Assembly (NCBI GenBank): GCA_030998225.1
Contig: JAPYXD010000704.1
Location: 15,252,001-15,316,000 of the forward strand
From: Diplolepis rosae
Lineage: Eukaryota > Arthropoda > Insecta > Hymenoptera > Diplolepididae
Direction: 5' to 3'
Length of the DNA: 64,000 nucleotides
A program made the translations under genes and the position numbers. The notes below the pieces were generated by a model. That model was not told where the DNA came from and searched no databases. It worked only from the letters and a program-made list of their open reading frames with translations. Shown here piece after piece: positions 11,158 to 19,999 of the stretch. How positions within the stretch are numbered: position 1 is the first letter of the stretch; each line of letters begins with the position of its first letter.

Positions 11158-11369
11158 TATTCACGGTGACCCATTTTAATCAATAATCCCAAATATCTTC
11201 TAAAATACTTTATCTACAAAAAAATGGTTCGGACAAAGGTTGGCCAGGACCGAGCGGGATATTTGACTGTACCAGTAATTTTGACCTTGAGGTCAATTTT
11301 GAAAGTCAAATGGAGGCAAGACCCTTTTCTTAAATGAGAACCCCTATTTTTGACTACGGATTTGAAATG
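11158..11369. other. transposon-derived flank, no gene
   Basis: Contains GTGACC and GACCTTGAGGTCA motifs common in insect Tc1/IS630-like relics. No frame is supported. It probably belongs to the decayed element whose transposase end follows. Confidence 0.35.
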
Positions 11370-11394
11370 AGCTTCAAAACATGCTTCAAAAAAG

Positions 11395-11708
11395 TCGATG
11401 AAATTCGAATGGCCCCCTTGCTCACCAGATTTTTTTTTGTGGGGTTATATTAACCAGTTAACTGTGGCGACCATGGCGAGTTCCATGTATTTATGACGAG
11501 TATACTCGTCAATCACAGTTAACTGGTTAAAAATGTATTTTCTGCTCAGCGACCCATAACAAGAGAAGATCTGTTGGAAAGGATTCGGAGAGCTTGCGCA
11601 GCCATCTCTCGAAAAACTTTGCTGAAAACTGTGGACGGTTTTGAAAGACGTCTACGTTTGCGTCTTCAAGCCAATGGAGAGCACTTCAAACAGTTACTCC
11701 GTGGCTGA
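11395..11708 (+). pseudogene. Tc1/mariner-type transposase C-terminal relic
   Basis: The frame gives EWPPCSPDFFLWGYI, then, after the inserted 11450-11526 element, KNVFSAQRPITREDLLERI...LLKTVDGFERRLRLRLQ to a TGA at 11706-11708. This is the SPD(L)..FFLWG block and C-terminal tail of an IS630/Tc1/mariner transposase. Everything upstream is missing. The SPD motif has lost residues before FFLWG. It differs from the 9966-11049 enzyme (CDLTPLDFFLWG), so it comes from another family. Confidence 0.75.
11450..11530. mobile_element. 73-bp piggyBac-like miniature element in TTAA
   Basis: TTAA, then CCAGTTAACTGTG ... CACAGTTAACTGG, then TTAA. These are 13-bp inverted ends with duplicated TTAA (11450-11453 and 11527-11530). 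An internal palindrome, TGACGAGTATACTCGTCA, lies near the right end. Removing it with one TTAA rejoins the surrounding transposase frame (WGYI-KNVFS). Confidence 0.88.
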
Positions 11709-12830
11709 TTGTAACACTGGTAGCAATGGTGAGAGGCAAGGGGACTCACGTTAATCAACCACCCGAAACGTGAGAGGCACGGGGAACTCACGTCAAGAAA
11801 GCACCCCAAAGGAAATAAAAGTTACTACGTTCACGCCGTTGTTTCTGGGTAACGCTAAAAGTACGGACAGTGTCTTTTTTTTTGTAACTAGTCACAGAGA
11901 AGTGACATTGTCATGATTGTCACTTTTGTAACTACATAGTCACAGTCTTTATATCTTCTCTGAAATTATTGTTACTGTCTGGGTGTGTTTGAGGGGGTGT
12001 TATGATAACAACCCACAGCCTGAAATCTACAAAAAGAAGTTATCCGGGCACAGAGTTCAAATTAAGAAAAATCGTCTTGACTTCAAGTCACCTTGAACAT
12101 TGACCTGAAGGTCATGATGGTGAAGATGATGTACACCTTAACATTTCATCGACTCTTGTGAAGCATCTTGAACGTTTGTTAATCCTGATAAACCAAGATA
12201 GAAAGAAATAGTGGTGGATATAAAAGAGAGAGAAATAGATACAGGTGGGTAGATGAGGATTAGGCTTACATAAAGAAAATAGGATTGGAAGAGATAGGCA
12301 TATGTGACGTGCCACGAAGAAAAGGGGCTTAGGCTGCAAAGCAGAATTTTTCAGGAGAAGTTATGAAAGTCGGGGCTCTCTGAATGATAGTTTGTAGTGA
12401 ATTGAAGTCAACGAAAACCTGCCCCTCCACTTACAGCGACATTTATACTACACGAAATTCAATGATTACTGAAATTTGAAACGACGTATAATTCGTATTT
12501 GACAATCAGAAAGCATTAGAAAATAGAATAATCTGTATATAGAGGTCAATCATAATAAATATTCATTATTAGTCTGCTAGATAATCTAGCCCAAAATCGC
12601 AAAAGGTGGTCAAAATATCTAAAAATCTTAGGATGGTTCGAGAAACGTGCGACTAAGGGGTTTTGAGGTCGCTGATTATGAATATGGTGTCATAATTGTC
12701 AAAAACAATATAGCGAATACAATATGGTGACTAAATTCAGGGAAAGAATTTTTTGTCCCATAATAATCATCATATGTGGGTTTTAAAGGTTATAATTAAC
12801 GATTCTTAAACTAAAATTACCAAAAAAATC
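11709..12830. other. non-coding, with a short hairpin duplication
   Basis: A block of about 42 bp is present twice (11727-11768 and 11769-11811), each with GTGAGAGGCA...GGGACTCACG able to form a hairpin. The rest shows no gene. Stretches near 12060-12350 are rich in AGATAG and GAGAGA. Confidence 0.45.
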
Positions 12831-12832
12831 TG

Positions 12833-13190
12833 CCCGCTTTGCGGGCACATTCTCATCGCGCGCAGCTCGCTTCGCTCGCAAGTTTGAGCGCGCCTAGGGC
12901 GGGCGATTTGATCATCGCGCTTCGCGCTCCGTTCTTTCTGGACTTCGCGCTCGGTCTTGTGCTCTTTGCATACATTTAAGTTTATTTCTTATAATTTGAT
13001 GCTGAAGCTTAAACCAATTTTATAATAATATTACAGATGATGTGAATTACACATTTTCTCAAAGTCACTCAATTTCTTTTTGAATTTAAGTGAAACAGGA
13101 AATTCAATTTACTTAAGGCTCTATCAGCCTTAAGGAACACATTCTCATCACGACGCTCGCGCTTCGCGCTCGATTTTCTTGTATACATTT
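12833..13190. repeat. GC-rich palindromic repeat block, two diverged units
   Basis: CACATTCTCATCGCGCG followed by CGCTTCGCGCTC and CATACATTT occurs at about 12845-12975 and again, shorter, at 13137-13190, about 290 bp apart. Unlike the AT-rich surroundings, the units are dense in CGCTTCGCGCTCG palindromes. The function is unknown. Confidence 0.5.
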
Positions 13191-13249
13191 CAGTAACTTT
13201 TTAATAAATTACATGGTTAAAATAATTTATTTTCTTCCAAATCTGTCAA

Positions 13250-13900
13250 AAAGAAAAAACAATCGTAGACTTTATTTAAGGAAACGATTTTGCAGAACAA
13301 CGCTTATTTCGTATCTCACATATTTTGGTGAAAAAAACCGAATTTTTTTAATATTAAAAATCAAAACATAAAATATACATCCTGTCCCGAAATATCTTTA
13401 TCAGAATTTGTAGACCTCATTTAGGCAAACAATTTTCCATCTAAATGTTTTTTTTGCATCTCACATATTTTGTCTAAAAAATGGAATTTTTTTCATTTTT
13501 ATCGTATTTTTTGGAATTGAAACGAAAAATATATCTTTTATCAGAAACTGTGTCAGAAAAAATTGGTATGACTTTTTGAAATGAACAACTTTGTATTCTT
13601 ACGTTTTTTTGGTATTTCGAATATTATTGTTAAAAAATTGAATTTTGGATTTTCAATAGTTTTTTTTTTAATTAAAAAGAAAAATATGCATCTTATGAAA
13701 AAATGTTACAATTCAAATTTGTAGGTCTTTATGTATTCAATAATATTGTATCATAACGTTTTTTCGTATCTCGTATAATTTAACTGGAAAATGGAATTTT
13801 GATATTGACTTTTTTCGAATTTGAATATGCTGTAACATTTCTAATTTTGATTTAATCAAAAAATGTTATAAGGATAATTTTTAGAGATTTATGAGCACTA
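13250..13900. repeat. degenerate tandem repeat, period about 150 bp
   Basis: At least four diverged units can be aligned by eye. Each has GTAGAC/GTAGGTCT...ATTT, then ACGTTTTTTCGTATCTC.., then AAAATGGAATTTT, then AAATATACATCCT/CTTAT. Starts are near 13266, 13410, 13560 and 13721. No coding. Confidence 0.55.
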
Positions 13901-14531
13901 TCAAAAACCAGTATTGAAATTTTTGATTTTTTCAAAAAATTATTTTCAAAAACACAAAAGTAGTGCTCAATCCCTCAATTTTGATTGGATGTGGCTGGTT
14001 AACGAACTTGTCCTTACTCAGGGGTCTCAAAACGTAAAGATTTGATGAAAATTTCGAAAGTCATTTTTCACATAAAACCAATACCTTCTCATCCATGATG
14101 AGAATGTAAAAATAATCAATCAATTTGTTTAAAAATATAAACACAAAGATGACACGAGAAGAAGTTTATAGCTTGAAATAAAAATTAACATCAAACTGTA
14201 ATTCGCAGCTGGTTTTTTGATATACAATGGGAAAAAGCCTAATCCTTATCAAAAACTAAATATTTCGGTGGTACTCAGTGGTGAACTTTTTTAATTCATC
14301 AAATTGTATTAATTCACGTTTTTTCTTCGAGACGATTTCAGTCGATTTTACACGTGGTTATTAATTACACTTCATGAAATCGAAATTTGCCAATTATATA
14401 ATATTGAGATATTAATATCCAAAGTAGATTCCAAAAGAAGATCGTCTCGTTTTTTAAAGTGGACATGAGTCACAAAGGTACTGCTAAATCTTATCTATAG
14501 GTTAAAAGACCTCTGAAAAGATGATTTGTTG
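13901..14531. other. no gene seen
   Basis: AT-rich spacer between the tandem repeat and the Penelope-like element. No supported frame or inverted repeat. Confidence 0.5.
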
Positions 14532-14624
14532 AATAATAAGTAGGTGGAAACAACGTCTTCGGACAATCAGAAAACATATGTCAGTGGATGAAATTTTAAT
14601 TAAAGAAACGAATCTTGTTACAAT

Positions 14625-14664
14625 ACTCGACGTTTCGAAGTCAAACTGACTTCCTCTTCAGGAG
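14625..14664 (-). ncRNA. hammerhead-ribozyme-like motif, left arm
   Basis: Minus strand: GCTC, CTGAAGA, stem II GAAGTC/GACTTC with loop AGTTT, GAAAC, GTC, GAGT. The GCTC and GAGT flanks can pair as stem I, and cleavage would follow GTC. Stem III is minimal (ACGT is self-complementary), as in dimer-acting Penelope ribozymes. An extra G between CTGAAGA and stem II makes activity uncertain. Confidence 0.65.
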
Positions 14665-14724
14665 CTTTTTTTAAAGAAGAAGAATATATGTATATTTATA
14701 GTTGAAAAATGTTTCTATAATAAA

Positions 14725-14963
14725 CACTGAAAGAAATGCTTGGGATTTATCAGCCATATGAATATAGCTGATTGTTTTTAAGTAATTTAACAAAATATAT
14801 TTGACAGTTAATCAAAAATATTGCTGCAATAGTAATTCATATCTTTGGAATACACATACAGGCTGAACTAATACAAGCAAACCTTGGTTTTCGGTAAATC
14901 TCCAATATAATATAGGTCAAGGAACCACAATTATGTCTGTATAGTCGAATTTTTGTTTCAGTG
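14725..14963. mobile_element. 239-bp MITE in the left Penelope arm
   Basis: Found only in the left arm; the right arm has an uninterrupted empty site. Ends are CACTGAAAGAAA and TTTGTTTCAGTG. The target site lies in a TAAA repeat, so the duplication length cannot be fixed. It post-dates the duplication of the arms. Confidence 0.75.
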
Positions 14964-15445
14964 AATAAATAAGATTAAATTAATATTAATCATCAGTCCT
15001 CATGTTCTTTTTATAAAACTAAACTAACGAAAGTCAAATTTATAATTATAATAAGAATATTTAACATACCATAATATAATAAAATTGGTTTCTTATAAAA
15101 TCCTTTCTTTGTCAAATATTAAAATTTGGATGTCACTATTTGTCATAAATTCACCTCAATGTTAAAAAATAAAATCGTACAGTAAATTATATAATAATAG
15201 GAAAATTTCTGTTTCGTCCATATTATTGATAATTATTAGTAAAACTATGTTAAGAGCATTCCAGCTCCGTTCTCCTTTATGTACATTTACAAACTGTTTC
15301 AATATTATTATACAAGTAACATTAGAGTTCAAAGAGTCATATTATTGTTATGATTTTTGACACCAAATTGAATAATATTACTTTTATAATGAAAATTTAA
15401 ACTTGTAATCTAACTAATCAATCCTGATTCAGTTACAGATATTAT

Positions 15446-17401
15446 CAGATTGGGTGAAAAATTTAGTTCCTCCTTCTTGTCTAGTGAAAAACAGCATATA
15501 TTCGAAATTATAAAGGACGTACAATCTAATATTGATAAAATTCCAGAAGTTAATGACAGAGACCAACTAAGATATAGTTAATTAATATCGCTTCGAACTA
15601 TCTAAAAGAGAAGTCACGCATTACTGAAATTGACAGAATAATAGCAAATAATATAAAAGAAACTAATATGTTTATAAAAAGTAATAGTGACCAATTTTTT
15701 ACAAGAGCTGATAAGGGTAATATTACTGTTATAATGAAAAAAGACGAATATAAGAAGAAAGTATTTGAATTACTAGATGATAAAAAAACTTATAAAGAGA
15801 TTAAAAATAACCCAGAACAATATTTAAAAGAAGACACATTTAAAATTTTAGACAAATGGAGAACAAAAGTTCTCTTAGGAAATGTACATAGAAAAGACAT
15901 TTTGAACGATAGTAGGAACATAGCCATATTTTATGGTCTTCCTAAGATACATAAAAATAACTATCCATTAAGACCTGTGGTATCTTCAATCAACTCTCCT
16001 ACAATTTATTTGGCAAAATTTCGTAATAATACTTTAACAAAAGCACTTCCAAAACCATTATCTTCAATTAAGAACTCACAAAATTTAACACTAAACCTAC
16101 CAGAGCGGTCAAATGACCGCTTTTGACCGCCCGAAAAATAAATATGTTTTAATTATTATATGATAATTATTTTGTGTTTATTGTTTATGCTAAATTCTGT
16201 ATCAATTACAATCAACTGGAAAAGACTATAATGTTTATTTCAACATATTTTAAATTTGATAATAAATATTATAAACAGATTTTTGGAACTCCAACTGGAT
16301 CACCTATCTCTCCTATTATTGCAGATATAATAATGCAAGATTCAGAAGAAGAAATTATTAAAAAACTAGATTTCACTGTCCCTCTATATTATAGATATGT
16401 AGACGACACAATTCTCTTCATACCAAAAGATAAAATAAATAATATAGTAGACGAATTTAAAAAATACCACGAAAGATTAAAATTCACTTTTGAAATAGAA
16501 AACAACAACTCAATTCCCTTTCGTAACATACTAATTATCAGAAATAATGATAACACAATATTCACTAATTGGTACAGAAAAAATACTTTTTCAGACAGAT
16601 TTCTTAATTATTTCTCAACTCATCCGATAAAACATAAAATTAACATAATAAAAATCTGGTAGATTCGGTCATATTACTTTCCAATAAAATTTATCATGTT
16701 GACAATTTGAATATTATCAAAGAATATTTGATTTTGAATAATTATCCGACTAAATTTATAGAAAAATATATTAGGAGAAGAACAATAGAAATTTACATTA
16801 AAAATAATATTACTTTGAACAAAACGAATCCAGTTGCAGAACCAAAAAAAATAATATCGATTCCCTTTTATGGAAAAATTTCAGAAAATGTAAAAAGAAT
16901 AATTGCTAAACAAAATATTAATATAATATTTAGAGTTGACTCTAAACTAAACAAAATTATAAAATTAGGTAAAGATGCATTGGAAAAGAGTGAGATGAGT
17001 AATGTTGTTTATAAATTTGAATGTATATCCTGTGACAAGACTTATGTAGGACAAACAAAAAGACTTCTTAACATCAGAAGAGAAGAACATAAGAATAACT
17101 TTAATTTAAAAAATAAGAAATATCATAATGTCATAACAAAACACAGAACTGAAAATATAGGAGAGGATGAAGTACCAAATGATTTTGATTGGAACAACAT
17201 ACACATATTACATAAAGAAAACAACTTATATAAACGTTTAATTGCAGAAATTATTTATATTAAGAAAGAGAAAGAAAATAGTCTAAACAAAATTACCGAT
17301 ACTGATTCTTATAGTAATGCATATAATGTAATTATTGATTTTCTAAAATTAAAATTAAAATCAAAATATTTACATAAAAGAAATTTACAAATGATTAGTT
17401 A
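15446..17401 (+). pseudogene. Penelope-type reverse transcriptase + GIY-YIG endonuclease, broken
   Basis: Three frames in order. The first runs from about 15446 (IRLGEKFSSSFLS..., stop near 15578), then RADKGNITVIMKKDEY, IFYGLPKIHKN and PLRPVVSSINSPT. The second (16174-16662) has GTPTGSPISPIIAD and the catalytic YRYVDDTILFIP, then the thumb-like FLNYFSTHP. The third (16707-17401) has the endonuclease signature VYKFECISCDKTYVGQTKR with a downstream R..EH. The block that should carry RT motif A (an Asp in a DVxSLFTNxP-like context) is absent between 16090 and 16174, where a GCGGTCAAATGACCGC palindrome sits instead. The enzyme is therefore dead. Confidence 0.88.
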
Positions 17402-17906
17402 GATTACAAGTTTAAATTTTCATTATAAAAGTAATAATATTCAATTTGGTGTCAAAAATCATAACAATAATATGACTCATCGAACTCTAATGTTACTTGT
17501 ATAATAATATTGAAACAGTTTGTAAATGTACATAAAGGAGAACTGGAGTTTGAATGCTCTTAACATAGTTTTACTAATAATTATCAATAATATGGACGAA
17601 ACAGAAATTTTCCTATTATTATATAATTTACTGTACGATTTTATTTTTTAACATTGATGTGAATTTATGACAAATAGTGACATCCAAATTTTAATGTTTG
17701 ACAAAGAAAGGATTTTATAAAAAACCAATTTTATTATATTATGGTATGTTAAATATTCTTATTATAATTATAAATTTGACTTTCGTTAGTTTAGTTTTAT
17801 AAAAACAACATGAGGACTGATTATTAATATTAATTTAATCTTATTTATTTATTATAGAAACATTTTTTAACTATAAATACACATATATTCTTCTTTTTTA
17901 AAAAAA

Positions 17907-17947
17907 GCTCCTGAAGAGGAAGTCAGTTTGACTTCGAAACGTCGAGT
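17907..17947 (+). ncRNA. hammerhead-ribozyme-like motif, right arm
   Basis: Plus-strand copy of the left-arm motif, identical over the core: GCTC (17907-17910), CTGAAGA (17911-17917), stem II 17919-17924 with 17930-17935, GAAA (17936-17939), C, GTC (17941-17943), GAGT. Transcripts of either strand of the element would carry one sense ribozyme at one end. Confidence 0.68.
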
Positions 17948-18040
17948 ATTGTAACAAGATTCGTTTCTTTAATTAAAATTTCATCCACTCACATATTTTT
18001 TCTGATTTTCCGAAGACGTTGTTTCCACCTACTTATTAAT

Positions 18041-18756
18041 CATATGATTCTCGGACGATAAAAGTACATTGAATGATTTGTTGACTTTAGACTACCTTTT
18101 CCCCATTTTTGACCACTGCGCAGGCCAGCAAATTCGCCGTTCTACTAGTATACGATGTTCTTGAAACACCTGGTTCCATCTCTAAGTACTATGAATGCTT
18201 TTAGTAGCTGCCGTTTTCGTCCTTACCACTTTTACACTACCCTGACCGCATGGTAATTAGTCAGACAATAATACGCAAAATCTCATGTCGGTAATGTAGT
18301 ATTCCGAAGGTAATAAGCAACTGAGTCGGTCAATGATTATTAATATAGCTTCTTATAAACATGTTGTCACCATAATAGTTTATTGATTAATTGTCATAGA
18401 TCATGGATAATTAATTATAGACTATAGGTGATTGATAAAACGACCACTAATCATGGTACGTAAATTAGAGATAACCATGCATAGATTATGGATTATGAAT
18501 TATTAACAAATCAATGGATATATTTTGTCAGGGCTAGTCGATTATGGATTACCGGTGGTAAATTGCAAACATTCGATTATTTATTGATGAATATTTGATT
18601 CACTGATCAACAGCCATTTTGTTGCAGGGTAGACAACTTTTCTAGGATAATTTGGTCACGATGAATCCAAAAATGACCATGATTTTGCTCAGTCAGCTCT
18701 TGTTCTTGCAATGTTGCAAAAAACCGCTTTTATTAATATGCAAACATTCAAATTTG
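18041..18756. other. no gene seen
   Basis: AT-rich spacer with many ATTATGGATTA-like words between 18360 and 18560. No coding evidence. Confidence 0.45.
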
Positions 18757-18812
18757 TATCAGGTGTACAAATAAGTTTCCGCTGTTTTTTATAAAAAATT
18801 GAGCATTTATTA

Positions 18813-19065
18813 TCAAACGCAGTGAAATTGCTTGTTGAGTCACTCCTGATGTACGTGAAAGTTCTTGTTGCGTTTGGCACGAATCTTGATTCAATAATGC
18901 TTTCAATTCCACGTCTTCGTACACTTTCGGCCTTCCGCTACGTTCTTTGTCTTCGATGTCAAATTCACCGTTCTTAAACTTTTGAAACCACTCACGACAA
19001 CTTCTCTCACTTAAGGCAGCCTCACCATATATTTCTACAAGCAAACTCGACATTTTCGCACACAA
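18813..19065 (-). pseudogene. mariner transposase N-terminal fragment
   Basis: MCAKMSSLLVEIYGEAALSE..., then SCREWFQKFKNGEFDIEDKE, RSGRPKVYEDVELKALL and SCQTQQELSRTSGVTQQAIS form the paired helix-turn-helix DNA-binding half of a mariner transposase (about 84 residues). After ISLRL the frame runs into terminal-repeat sequence, so the whole catalytic half is deleted. Confidence 0.85.
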
Positions 19066-19175
19066 AAGAATATATTATATTGATGAAAATCCAATAATAT
19101 TTCAAGGTTATGTTGTTGACAGTCGTCCAACCTTACGACAGTGACGTTTTACATGTATCAATTTCAACCAAAACT

Positions 19176-19534
19176 AAGGATCCTCTAGGGAAGGATGGGA
19201 CAATGTTCTCCTACTGAGCCCCCCGCCATGACAAGTGGATCGGATGTGACGCCATACGCCTTCTTGATCGTCTAAAACAACAACAAAAGGCGCACGTTAT
19301 GCGGTTAGTTTTAGGAGCGAATACACTTTCCCGTATATAATATGCATCACAATGTATCATTTATTATGCACATATCGTAATTAGATACTGATTACACGAA
19401 TATACTCACATTCGTTATAGATTACTAAACAAAAACATAACCGCTTAACATTTAACTGGAACTCTCCAACAAACTCCGCTCGACCAATCCGTATTAGGCA
19501 CGGAGTTTGTCGCATCCTACCCTAGAGGATCCTT
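19176..19534. mobile_element. 359-bp MITE nested in mariner
   Basis: Perfect 15-bp ends AAGGATCCTCTAGGG and CCCTAGAGGATCCTT. They are flanked by AACCAAAACT (19166-19175) and AACCAAAATT (19535-19544), a 9-10 bp duplication with one mismatch, suggesting a Mutator-like or hAT-like mobiliser. The empty site is visible in the related copy at 24556-24734. Confidence 0.85.
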
Positions 19535-19598
19535 AACCAAAATTTACTGGTGGCCCTAACTTTTGTCAAACGGCGCAAACTTATTTGTACACCTGATA

Positions 19599-19999
19599 AT
19601 TATTTAGGTAGGTGCAAAATTAAATCTAAACAGTCTTCCTTTCTAGCAACTATTTATTTTGTGGCAGTACATGTGTATTTTCGCAGCGCTTGATTATTTT
19701 AATTACCAATTATAAAAAAAGTTATTAGCGTGTACTAAGAAGACCTGAACAATTGTCGTGCACGGCTGATAACTAATAAAAAAACCGCATTTATAAACTC
19801 GGCAAGCTAATTTACTGACTGTACTACAGTGGCGAGATGCATTTGAAGTTTTGTTATATATTATACAAAATAGTATGTGAAACGTGTGGGCGTGATTAGA
19901 GACGAGTGTGAAGCTTACCACCCTCCCATCGCTCGGGGTCGTCAAACGTCAAACTCAATCACCTACTTCGCGCACTTGTGACACGTTGTACTATTACAG
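19599..19999. other. downstream flank of the protease-homologue gene
   Basis: No coding evidence. It would hold the 3' UTR of the minus-strand gene ending at 20000; a possible polyadenylation signal on that strand is near 19664. Confidence 0.4.

Larger units (their letters stand above)
14532..18040 (+). mobile_element. Penelope-like retroelement with inverted terminal arms
   Basis: Inverted arms, 14532-15419 and 17392-18040, match closely; excluding a 239-bp insertion each is 649 bp. The right arm overlaps the last codons of the ORF (MIS-stop). Between them lies a broken RT/GIY-YIG open frame. Penelope-like elements are known to have direct or inverted pseudo-LTRs that carry hammerhead ribozymes, and both arms here carry such a motif. 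Confidence 0.9.
18759..19596 (-). mobile_element. internally deleted mariner with a nested MITE
   Basis: Ends TCAGGTGTACAAATAAGTTT and CAAACTTATTTGTACACCTGA with flanking TA (18757-18758, 19597-19598). It keeps only the N-terminal part of the transposase and contains the 19176-19534 insertion. A 179-bp derivative of the same family is at 24556-24734. Confidence 0.85.
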
